Positions 1 to 6,332 of a stretch of DNA of 9,543 nucleotides are shown one piece after another (position 1 is the first letter of the stretch; each line of letters opens with the position of its first letter). The DNA is taken from the NCBI GenBank assembly GCA_964571605.1, contig CAZNCS010000157.1:1-9543 (forward strand), read 5' to 3'. Position numbers and translations under genes: made by a program. The notes beneath the pieces were generated by a model, which worked only from the letters and a program-made list of their open reading frames with translations, was not told the origin of the DNA and ran no database searches. The stretch comes from Leptospira_B sp964571605. GTDB taxonomy: Bacteria; Spirochaetota; Leptospiria; Leptospirales; Leptospiraceae.

Positions 1-1
1 A

Positions 2-94
2 GAAGGTGTTACGATTTTTTGGGTCACGCATAATGTAAAATCCGCAAATAAATTTTGTTCCCGTGTTCTGGAAATGGAGACTTTGGGTAGTTAG
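2..94 (+). CDS. ABC transporter ATP-binding protein, C-terminal end only
   Basis: Reading from base 2 gives 30 codons ending in TAG at 92-94. The peptide begins EGVTIFWVTHNVKSANKFCS and ends RVLEMETLGS. The stretch IFWVTHN is the hydrophobic strand and switch histidine (H-loop) of an ABC ATPase. The following A-x-x-x-C-x-RVLEM stretch fits the usual helix and strand that close the nucleotide-binding domain. The rest of the gene, with Walker A, signature and Walker B, lies left of the window. The protein would act at the inner cytoplasmic membrane face and power a transporter, but the substrate cannot be judged from this fragment. It ends almost directly after the domain, so it has no long C-terminal extension. 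The call rests on one motif plus its spacing. Confidence 0.75.
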   Translation, partial: EGVTIFWVTHNVKSANKFCSRVLEMETLGS

Positions 95-125
95 TTCACG
101 AGGGGATATGGGGACAGGAGTTTGG

Positions 126-212
126 CACGCAAAGACGCAGAGTCGCAAAGAGATTTGTATATTGTATATTGTATCGAGGGACCAACCCTCCGCGCCTTAG
201 CGCCTCTGCGTG
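126..212. repeat. GC-rich inverted repeat built of 8-bp units (copy 1)
   Basis: The left arm (126-152) and right arm (186-212) are imperfect inverted copies, with 19 of 27 positions complementary. Each arm is made of near-identical 8-base units (cgcaaaga, cgcagagt, cgcaaaga on the left; cgccttag, cgcctctg on the right). The 33-base centre is AT-rich and holds a 7-base tandem, gtatatt, at 157-170. A second copy lies at 7013-7154. The right-hand 40 bases (191-230) match 7131-7170 at 34 of 40 positions in the same orientation. The element sits between a rightward gene end (94) and a leftward gene end (306). It carries no ORF. It may be a non-autonomous mobile or extragenic repeat, but its function is unknown. 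Confidence 0.7.
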
Positions 213-262
213 ACCCGTTCTAAAAACTCTGCCTGAAATGTGGGAAGTAAATATGAAAAAGT

Positions 263-299
263 AAAATAGGGGCCAACGAGATTCGTTAACCCCTGTTTT
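263..299. terminator. Rho-independent terminator, probably bidirectional
   Basis: A 17-base-pair stem with a 3-base loop (att, 280-282) can form. Read leftward, the arms are AAAACAGGGGTTAACGA and TCGTTGGCCCCTATTTT, with one A-C mismatch and two G-U pairs. The leftward transcript then runs into a T-rich stretch (complement of 251-262, with TTTTT). The stem begins 7 bases after the stop of the leftward gene at 306. Read rightward, the stem ends in GTTTT, so it could also stop transcription from the ABC gene ending at 94. Confidence 0.8.
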
Positions 300-305
300 A
301 GGTGA

Positions 306-929
306 TTAGAACTCTATATGGTATAGGTTCTTGCGATCTTTTTTGTCCTTGTACAGAGCCAAAAGTATATCTATCCGGTAAATAGACGAACGAAGGCTCG
401 CCTCCAGAAGTCTTAAAGCTTTGATTTGGTTTTCGAGGGACATCTCGTTCAAACGAGTCACTTCGGTTTTTTCAAAAACTTCGTGAGTGACCTCGCTCGT
501 TTTTAAGTCGGTCGGTTTAAAGACGATTTTTTTATTCTCAAACATCACTTCGTAGTAAATCCGTTTACTTTCGGACGCTAGAGTGATATCCAAAACCTTT
601 CCGTTATTGAACTGGAACGTAATATACTTAAATAAGTTACTTTCGTATCCGTCCTCAACCTGGAAAGGAATGTCTTCCGTGACAATGGTTTGGCGTTTCT
701 CCAACTTCGGCATCAAGATCACGAGCGTATCGTGTTTGCGTTCCAAGTCTTTTAATCTCTCGCTGATCGTAGTTTCGAGGCTTACGATGATTTTTTTGAG
801 AGACTTGGTATATTCGCTCGAATCGTCTTGAAATATGTCCGCTTGACTGGCCTTCTGTTTTTCTTGGGCCAATAAGGGGACAACGAAGAAGAGGGTCGCC
901 AAAGCGAAAAGCCTGGTTTGGTTTTTCAT
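306..929 (-). CDS. Small exported coiled-coil protein of unknown function
   Basis: This is a 207-residue protein I do not recognise. It begins with a clear Sec signal peptide: MKNQ, a basic residue, a hydrophobic core (LFALATLFFVVPLL), then a likely signal peptidase I cut after LLA (about residue 21). There is no lipobox cysteine, so it is probably periplasmic or outer-membrane associated, not a lipoprotein. Residues about 35-80 and 155-200 are charged and helical with coiled-coil character; the middle (about 80-150) looks like beta structure. The chain ends YHIEF, with a terminal phenylalanine, but there is no obvious beta-barrel. The ATG at 929 is preceded by a strong GGAGG at good spacing (GGAGGATCCA-ATG). 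It lies 61 bases after the TPR gene on the same strand and is probably its operon partner. A hairpin terminator follows its TAA stop. Confidence 0.8.
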   Translation of the reverse strand: MKNQTRLFALATLFFVVPLLAQEKQKASQADIFQDDSSEYTKSLKKIIVSLETTISERLKDLERKHDTLVILMPKLEKRQTIVTEDIPFQVEDGYESNLFKYITFQFNNGKVLDITLASESKRIYYEVMFENKKIVFKPTDLKTSEVTHEVFEKTEVTRLNEMSLENQIKALRLLEASLRSSIYRIDILLALYKDKKDRKNLYHIEF

Positions 930-990
930 TGGATCCTCCGCCCCCTAACATGCCCTCTTTACTCTCGTTTGCCAAGTCTTTTTCGGGTTA

Positions 991-2028
991 CTATTGTTCC
1001 TTCTCCGCTTCCTCGTCGGCGGCTTTGATCTCTGCAAATCTTTTGGCCAGGTCTCTTCTTCTTTCTATGATTTTAAGGGAAAATTCGGAGAAAAAAGGAT
1101 CGTTCGGAAATTTCAGTAACTCGTCATATTGTTTGGAAGCCGTGACATAATCGCCGATCTTACTTGCGGTTTCTGCAAAGAAGAAATGAAACTTTTTGTT
1201 ATACGGGCGCTTTTGGCCCTGGTCGTCGTATAGGTCCGTGTTCCTAAGAATCTTATACGCGTAATAATCTCTGCCGCCCATGATCTCCAATCGGGCCAAT
1301 CCCAATTTGGCGTCCGGGCTATTTGCGTCTATCGACAACGCTTTTTTAATATAGATTTGGGCCCTATTCTTCAAGTCCGTACGAATATAATGTTCCGCCA
1401 AAAGAATCAAAGCTTCCGTTTGGAATTGATTTCTTTCTACCGCTTTTTTGTAATAAAGTACCGCTTGGATTTCTTCGTTCAATAATTCGTAAAGAACCCC
1501 TAAATGGATATAAGTTCTATAATACTGAGGAACTTCGGCGGAAGCATATTCGAAATTTAGAACCGCTTTCTGGTAATTTTTTTCTATATGAAACGCTCTT
1601 CCTAAATTGTATCTAAAAGCGAAAAAAGAAGGATCGTATCTCATCCCCGCTTCTAACATGGAAATCGCTTTGGCTCGATTTTTTAAATCGGCGGATTGTA
1701 AAAGTAGTACAGCTTCATTATTGAAAGAACCGCAATTTCCGATCGTTTTTCCTTCGTATTCGAAACTACTTTTGGAGGCAGGGGGTTCCCCTTTGAAATG
1801 TCTCCCGGCCGCTATAATAAAATCCTGCTCCGAGCGGAGTAAACTTCCGTCTTGGTAGAACTCGGGATCGAGAAATTCGTTCTCTCCCCATAGAATTCCT
1901 AAATAATCTTTCCCTCCGATTTTGAATTGGGCCGGCAAAAGAGAGGGGAATAAAAATAGAAAAATAGCAAGTAGGCGTGGGAAATTAAAGCCTTGTAAAT
2001 AGACTTTTATGAAAGAGATTGTCCTCAT
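991..2028 (-). CDS. Exported TPR-repeat protein
   Basis: The protein has 345 residues from this start. An N-terminal hydrophobic segment (LLAIFLFLFPSLLPAQ) looks like a signal peptide cut after LPA. The middle holds consecutive tetratricopeptide repeats; the clearest are the segments starting FFAFRYNLGRAFHIEKNYQK and YYRTYIHLGVLYELL, then FQTEALILLAEHYIR, SPDAKLGLARLE and a last one near KKFHFFFAETASKIGDY. The C-terminus is a charged helix (KRFAEIKAADEEAEKEQ). TPRs are protein-binding scaffolds, so a periplasmic assembly or anchoring role is likely, with no partner known. A longer start (ATGATG at 2044-2049) adds seven residues. I prefer 2028 because it has GAGA about 6 bases upstream, gives a shorter signal-peptide n-region, and reduces the overlap with divergent ccmA. 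Confidence 0.8.
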   Translation of the reverse strand: MRTISFIKVYLQGFNFPRLLAIFLFLFPSLLPAQFKIGGKDYLGILWGENEFLDPEFYQDGSLLRSEQDFIIAAGRHFKGEPPASKSSFEYEGKTIGNCGSFNNEAVLLLQSADLKNRAKAISMLEAGMRYDPSFFAFRYNLGRAFHIEKNYQKAVLNFEYASAEVPQYYRTYIHLGVLYELLNEEIQAVLYYKKAVERNQFQTEALILLAEHYIRTDLKNRAQIYIKKALSIDANSPDAKLGLARLEIMGGRDYYAYKILRNTDLYDDQGQKRPYNKKFHFFFAETASKIGDYVTASKQYDELLKFPNDPFFSEFSLKIIERRRDLAKRFAEIKAADEEAEKEQ

Positions 2029-2651
2029 TGGTCTCAGCACAAACATCATTGCCTGTTTTGGAATGTTCCGGTCTTTCTTACAGTATCGGACGGAAGTCCG
2101 TTCTTAAGAACGTCTCCTTCTCTGTTTTTCCGGGAGAAGTTCTATTAGTAAGGGGTCTGAACGGTTCCGGTAAAACCACTTTATTAAAGTCGATTTTGTT
2201 TCACCACCAACATAAGGACCAAATTCGGTTTCCCTTATCCAGCTCGCCGAGACTGTCCTACTTGGGCCACGAACTCGGTTTATACACTACCCTAAGTTTG
2301 GAAGAGAACTTGGAGTATTTTAGAGGGATCGCGGGGGATTGTAGACCGGAAGAACAAATCGTTTCTTGGTTAAAAGATTTCCGTCTCTGGCAAAGAAGAA
2401 AAGATCCTATCTCCTCTTTTTCTAGAGGGATGAAACAAAAGGCAGCCTTAGTCAGGGCTCTATTGCCTAACGTGGACTTGTATTTATTGGACGAACCCTT
2501 GACTGCGTTGGATACGGAAGGAGCCTCTAAGGCTCAAATTGTTTTAGAATCCGTTCTTCAGGATTCGGCCTTGATTTTAGTGACTCATGACCCTTCTTTC
2601 CGGCTTTCCGCACAAACTAAAGTTTTGGAACTGGGGGAAGTTTCCAAATGA
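2019..2651 (+). CDS. ccmA: Heme exporter ATP-binding protein CcmA
   Basis: This is the ATPase subunit of the CcmABCD complex, which releases holo-CcmE during system I cytochrome c maturation; it works at the cytoplasmic face of the inner membrane. Its 210 residues match the usual CcmA length. Walker A is GLNGSGKTT (46-54), the CcmA-typical GH segment YLGHELGLYTTLSLEENL is at 81-98, the signature is SFSRGMKQKAAL (133-144), Walker B is LYLLDEPL (154-161), and the switch histidine is VTHD (188-191). The GH histidine stands where many ABC proteins have the Q-loop glutamine, which supports CcmA over a generic ABC protein. The start is uncertain: in-frame TTG codons occur at 2019, 2028 and 2049, with no ATG nearby. 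GAAAGAGA directly precedes 2019, giving better spacing for 2028. The gene overlaps ccmB by ATGA. Confidence 0.9.
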   Translation: MSSLVSAQTSLPVLECSGLSYSIGRKSVLKNVSFSVFPGEVLLVRGLNGSGKTTLLKSILFHHQHKDQIRFPLSSSPRLSYLGHELGLYTTLSLEENLEYFRGIAGDCRPEEQIVSWLKDFRLWQRRKDPISSFSRGMKQKAALVRALLPNVDLYLLDEPLTALDTEGASKAQIVLESVLQDSALILVTHDPSFRLSAQTKVLELGEVSK

Positions 2652-3316
2652 AATCATTTTTTGCATTGGTTCGAAAAGAACTCCGGCTTTTAGGCAGAGC
2701 GAGTAACGGAATTCTTTCCCTAGTGGTTTTAGTTTCTGCAATGGTCTTTTTATTTCATTACGCTTTGGAAAGAAACGGAGCCATGGATGGGATCGCGCTT
2801 ATCGGTTTGAAATGGGCGATTTTATTCGTTTCCTCCTTCGTTTTAGTCGGCCAATTTACTTGGGAAGAAAGAGAAGCAGGGGGAGGGACTGCGAGTCGTC
2901 TGTTTCTTTCTCCTTGGATTTTGTTTTTTTCAAAATCGATCTTGGTGTTTATCGCACTCTCGGGAACTGCTATTTATCTATTAGGTTTGTTTTCTCTTTT
3001 TTTCACGGCTTTTCCTTTGGAGCCGATCGCTTTCGGAAAACAATTGGTGTTTTTTCTTCCCGGATTACTTTGTCTTTCCTTTTTAGGGGTTTGTCTTTCG
3101 CATATTAGTCTTTCTTCGCGTTTGAAAGAAATTCTTCTCCCCCTTCTTCTTGTACCTTTATCTATTCCCGTCTTTCTTTACGGAATGGAAGCGGAGAGAA
3201 AATTTGCCACCCAGCCTTTTTCCGCTTTGGTCGGTTCGTTCGGGTTACTTCTCGCGTTCGCTTTTTTTTACGGCTCTATGGGTGCACTTCTTGTGGAAAT
3301 GACTTCCGATGAATAG
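2648..3316 (+). CDS. ccmB: Heme exporter membrane protein CcmB
   Basis: This is a 222-residue integral membrane protein and the permease partner of CcmA. Six hydrophobic segments can be drawn at about residues 22-40, 53-70, 87-113, 130-150, 160-178 and 195-215. The cytoplasmic-start pattern (FFALVRKELRLL) and the segment FTWEEREAGGG after the second helix fit the CcmB family, where an E-x-x-x-G stretch follows helix 2. Length matches the family (about 220). The ATG overlaps the TGA of ccmA by four bases, which implies translational coupling and one-to-one subunit production. The rather low sequence complexity of the helices is normal for CcmB. The call is strong because of its place after ccmA and before ccmC. 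Confidence 0.88.
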   Translation: MKSFFALVRKELRLLGRASNGILSLVVLVSAMVFLFHYALERNGAMDGIALIGLKWAILFVSSFVLVGQFTWEEREAGGGTASRLFLSPWILFFSKSILVFIALSGTAIYLLGLFSLFFTAFPLEPIAFGKQLVFFLPGLLCLSFLGVCLSHISLSSRLKEILLPLLLVPLSIPVFLYGMEAERKFATQPFSALVGSFGLLLAFAFFYGSMGALLVEMTSDE

Positions 3317-3362
3317 GATTCTTCTTGATCCACGGGAAGGATGTGGACAGACTTCCTAGCGT

Positions 3363-4046
3363 ATGAATATTCGTCTGCTGCATCCTGCCTGGGATTGGAT
3401 TCTCGGTTTTATATTTTTGCTTTTTTTCCCTTTTGCAATTTTACTCGGGTTGTACTATCCGAATGTTATTTTAGAACAAGGGATTTCTCACCGTATTTTC
3501 TATTTTCATGTTCCAGTTGCTTGGGTCGCTCTTTACGGACCAGGTATCTCTGCGATTTGTGCGATTGCATATTTGATTACTAAAAAACGGATTTGGGATA
3601 CTCTCTCACTTTCCGCCAATAAGATTTCATTACTGTTTGCAATCGGAGTTTTATTTTCGGGTCCGATATGGGCGTATTTGGCCTGGGGGACACCTTGGGA
3701 TACAACGGATGCTCGTTTGAATTCCTTTTTTGTCTTGGTCCTAAGTTTGGTTGCTTATTTTCTTTTACGCTCTTTGGTTTTGGATCAGAATAAAAAATAT
3801 ATCTTCTCTGCTTTTTTAAGTTTGTTTTGTACGGCGAATGCGATTATGACTTGGGGGGCGATTCGTTGGGTGGAGAATCCTGGAAATCACCCTTCTTCGG
3901 TTTTAGGTAAAAAAGGAATGGATCCGGACATGAGGATAGCCTTTTGGTCGGGAATTCTGGCTTATCATCTTTTGTTCCTTCTTCTGTATCGCCTTGTATT
4001 CAGGCTGGATAAGGTCCAAGCTTTGCGGGAAGAATTGTCGGAATAA
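3363..4046 (+). CDS. ccmC: Heme-handling membrane protein CcmC, with altered WWD motif
   Basis: CcmC presents heme to the chaperone CcmE in the periplasm. The 227-residue chain has about six membrane helices. The two expected periplasmic heme-ligand histidines are visible: H49 in FYFHVPVAW and H176 in ENPGNHPSSV, followed by the typical MDP stretch. The tryptophan-rich heme-binding segment is present but changed: GPIW (100-103) leads to WGTPWDTTDARL (108-119), whereas the family usually reads close to WGTWWVWDARL, so two of the tryptophans are missing and one residue is added. The ATG at 3363 is forced, because an in-frame TAG lies at 3357-3359. No good Shine-Dalgarno sequence precedes it. 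No ccmD-like small gene follows in the 47-base gap. CcmC is preferred to CcsA or CcmF because of its length and neighbours. Confidence 0.88.
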   Translation: MNIRLLHPAWDWILGFIFLLFFPFAILLGLYYPNVILEQGISHRIFYFHVPVAWVALYGPGISAICAIAYLITKKRIWDTLSLSANKISLLFAIGVLFSGPIWAYLAWGTPWDTTDARLNSFFVLVLSLVAYFLLRSLVLDQNKKYIFSAFLSLFCTANAIMTWGAIRWVENPGNHPSSVLGKKGMDPDMRIAFWSGILAYHLLFLLLYRLVFRLDKVQALREELSE

Positions 4047-4093
4047 TTCTCCCGATTTGAAAACAAACATATCATAAATAATGGATATACTCG

Positions 4094-5242
4094 ATGGACA
4101 GAGATAAACAAGAGAATCAATTGAATTATTCCGATTACTCGATTCTGGCCGTCGACGACTCGGACATTAATCTTAAACTTTTAGTTCACACTTTGAAACC
4201 GATGGGATTTCTGGTTTTGACCGCGGTGAACACGGAAGAGGCTAGGACGATTCTCGCAACCAACCATGTAGACATTCTTTTGTTGGATGTGAGTATGCCC
4301 GGACAAGACGGGTTTTCTTTTTGTAAGGAACTTCGGGAAATCGATCGGTTTAAACTTTTGCCGATCCTATTTATTACCGCGTACAATCGTGAGTTGGGAT
4401 TCGATGAGGCGATCGCCCATGGAGGCGACGATTTTTTACATAAACCTTTTCAGCCCAGAGAACTGGTCGCGAAAATTCGTGCTTTTATCCGGATCAAAAA
4501 TCTACAGGACGAATTGTTACATCAGAAGAAAAAATACGAAAAAGAATTGGTAATGGCAAGGCGAGTACAACAGGAACTCGTACCGGAAAAACAACTCGAA
4601 TGGAATGGTTTTAGTGTTAATTCCATTTTCCATCCTTTGATGCAGATCGGCGGGGACTTTATAGACGCCTGGATCGAAGAAGATAAATTGCATGTGTTTA
4701 TCGCGGATTGTTCCGGACACGGTCCTTCTGCGGCGCTTTTATCCGCGATGGTTAAAATGCAGGTTTCCAATTTAGGAAAAAGTAATACTCTCGTCGATAA
4801 GGTAAAAACTCTCCGTCTACAATTGGAAAAAATTCTGCCCGAAGATTTTTCGATTACCTTCTTTTACGGAATTTTAGACAAGGACCGCAATTTCGAATAC
4901 GCAAACGGAGGACATCCTCCTCCATTATTGTATAAAAATGGAACTGTAGAGGAACTTCCCGGAATGGGACCTTTGATTATTCCCATCGATCTAGGAACGG
5001 AGGATGAATTTAGAAACATTCTCTTGGAGCCCGGGGTTTCCCTATTGCTTTACACGGACGGAGCCACTGAAATAACGGATGAAAACTATAATCTTCTGGG
5101 CGAAGAAACTTTGAAAAAAATTCTGAAAGAAGCGGTGGAATCCAAATCGGATATACTAAATTTTTCATTGGAAAAAATCTTAGCCCATTCCGGAAATATG
5201 ACTCACGACGACGATATCGCATTGATGGTTATCCAAGGATGA
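4094..5242 (+). CDS. Response regulator with SpoIIE-type PP2C phosphatase output
   Basis: This 382-residue cytoplasmic protein joins a receiver domain (about 15-133) to a PPM/SpoIIE serine/threonine phosphatase (about 170-381) through a helical linker (about 134-165, rich in K, E and Q). The receiver has the acidic pair D21 D22, phospho-acceptor D65 in LLLDVSMPG, T95 and K117 in HKPF, so it should be phosphorylated by an unlinked histidine kinase. The phosphatase has the metal-binding GGDF (186-189), DCSGHG (205-210), NGGHPPPLL (271-279), YTDGATE (320-326) and HDDDIALMVI (371-380), so the active site is intact. RsbU-like proteins of this design usually dephosphorylate an anti-sigma antagonist in a partner-switching pathway. 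No such partner is in the window. It overlaps purC by ATGA and follows ccmC by 47 bases. Confidence 0.92.
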   Translation: MDRDKQENQLNYSDYSILAVDDSDINLKLLVHTLKPMGFLVLTAVNTEEARTILATNHVDILLLDVSMPGQDGFSFCKELREIDRFKLLPILFITAYNRELGFDEAIAHGGDDFLHKPFQPRELVAKIRAFIRIKNLQDELLHQKKKYEKELVMARRVQQELVPEKQLEWNGFSVNSIFHPLMQIGGDFIDAWIEEDKLHVFIADCSGHGPSAALLSAMVKMQVSNLGKSNTLVDKVKTLRLQLEKILPEDFSITFFYGILDKDRNFEYANGGHPPPLLYKNGTVEELPGMGPLIIPIDLGTEDEFRNILLEPGVSLLLYTDGATEITDENYNLLGEETLKKILKEAVESKSDILNFSLEKILAHSGNMTHDDDIALMVIQG

Positions 5243-6108
5243 ATGACCTTCCCAAACCTTCTTATATAGGAAAAGTCAGAGACGTTTACGATTTGGGAGA
5301 AAGTTTGATTCTTTCTTCTACGGATAGAATTTCCGCCTTTGACGTAGTCTTTGGACAAATCGTTCCCGAAAAGGGAAAGGTATTGAATCGTATCTCCGCG
5401 GAATGGTTTTCCTACTTTAAGGATATTCCCAATCATATTCTAGAAACGGATGTTGCGAAATTTCCGGAACCGTATACGAATCATCCCACACTTAAAGATC
5501 GTTCCGTTCTTGTTAAAAAATGCCAACGAATCGATTTTGAATGTGTAGTTCGAGGATATCTCTCCGGTTCCGGATGGAAAGAATACAAAAATGATGGGAC
5601 ACTCGCTTTTCGTAAACTGCCTAGCGGTTTGAAAGAATCTGAAAAATTATCCGAACCCGCCTTTACCCCCGCCATTAAAAACGATACCGGTCATGATGAG
5701 AACGTGTCGGAAGAAAGAATGAAAAATGAAATCGGATCCGAACTCTTCTCGATTCTGAAGGAAAAATCGATTTCCATCTACACGCGTGCGGCTGAACTGG
5801 TAGCAGGGGCCGGGATTCTACTTTGCGACACTAAGTTCGAGTTTGGAATTCTGGACGGACAGGTGATATTGATCGACGAGATTCTGACTCCGGATTCTTC
5901 CCGGTACTGGGCTCGGGAGACCTACTCCGTTGGTACGACTCCTCCGAGTATGGACAAACAGATTCTCAGAAATTATCTGGAAAAATCGGGTTGGGATAAA
6001 TTACCTCCTCCACCTGATCTTCCGGAAAATCTGATACTCCAACTCCAAGCGGCATATAAGGAAATACAGGACCGGCTACTAACATGTTTATCGCGAGAAT
6101 TAACGTAA
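5239..6108 (+). CDS. purC: Phosphoribosylaminoimidazole-succinocarboxamide synthase (SAICAR synthetase)
   Basis: PurC joins CAIR and aspartate with ATP to make SAICAR in de novo purine synthesis. The 289-residue chain shows the N-terminal GKVRDVYDLG (nucleotide-binding region) and SSTDRISAFD, then RIDFECVVRGYLSGSGWKEY (the first family signature), then LIDEILTPDSSRYW (the second signature, with the acidic residues that bind metal and substrate). Its length fits the longer, Ade1-like class of about 290-300 residues rather than the short class of about 240. The ATG overlaps the TGA of the upstream phosphatase gene by four bases, so it depends on upstream translation. Its last 25 bases overlap purS. 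No truncation or missing key motif is seen. Confidence 0.95.
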   Translation: MNDLPKPSYIGKVRDVYDLGESLILSSTDRISAFDVVFGQIVPEKGKVLNRISAEWFSYFKDIPNHILETDVAKFPEPYTNHPTLKDRSVLVKKCQRIDFECVVRGYLSGSGWKEYKNDGTLAFRKLPSGLKESEKLSEPAFTPAIKNDTGHDENVSEERMKNEIGSELFSILKEKSISIYTRAAELVAGAGILLCDTKFEFGILDGQVILIDEILTPDSSRYWARETYSVGTTPPSMDKQILRNYLEKSGWDKLPPPPDLPENLILQLQAAYKEIQDRLLTCLSRELT

Positions 6109-6332
6109 CACTTAAAGAATCCGTATTGGACCCCCAAGGTAGTACGGTCAAATCCACTCTACATGAACTCGGCGAAAAATCCGTACAAGACGTAAGAGTC
6201 GGAAAATACATAGAAGTCAAATTGGATTCTCCCGATTTAGCAACAGCGGAGAAGACAGTAGCCAGCCTCTGCGAAAAACTTTTAGTCAACCATGTAATCG
6301 AAACCTATCGTTTGGAGATTATTTCGGCATGA
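6084..6332 (+). CDS. purS: Phosphoribosylformylglycinamidine synthase subunit PurS
   Basis: PurS is the small bridging subunit of the three-part FGAM synthase (PurS, PurQ and small PurL). It helps pass ammonia from PurQ to PurL. The 82-residue length is typical. The pattern FIARINVTLKESVLDPQGST, then a helix, then VRVGKYIEVKL, then a C-terminal CEKLLVNHVIETYRLEI is characteristic of PurS (LK-x-x-V-D-P-x-G and N-x-V-I-E). It starts 25 bases before the end of purC in another frame and overlaps purQ by ATGA, so all three pur genes are translationally linked. Its presence implies that this genome uses the small PurL, encoded elsewhere. Confidence 0.95.
   Translation: MFIARINVTLKESVLDPQGSTVKSTLHELGEKSVQDVRVGKYIEVKLDSPDLATAEKTVASLCEKLLVNHVIETYRLEIISA

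Noticed and set aside
21..216. Perfect 10-base inverted match gggtcacgca (21-30) with tgcgtgaccc (207-216), suggesting a larger element from 1 to 230.
   Set aside because: The left half lies inside the coding end of the ABC ATPase and encodes its conserved WVTH motif, so the match is best explained by chance.
655..975. Leftward 106-codon open frame over the start of the exported coiled-coil gene.
   Set aside because: It overlaps a gene with a signal peptide and strong ribosome site in another frame, and its product has no recognisable pattern.
1922..1956. TTGAAT with a TAAAAA downstream as a promoter for ccmA.
   Set aside because: The spacing is about 23 bases, too long for a normal sigma-70 promoter, and the region is A-rich by chance.
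3341..3583. Rightward 80-codon frame whose ATG follows GGAAGG directly.
   Set aside because: It lies within ccmC in another frame, the ribosome site has no spacing, and the product is only a frame-shifted reading of membrane codons.
5966..6289. Leftward 107-codon frame over purC and purS.
   Set aside because: It is antisense to two certain purine genes and has no ribosome site or family motif that I can see.
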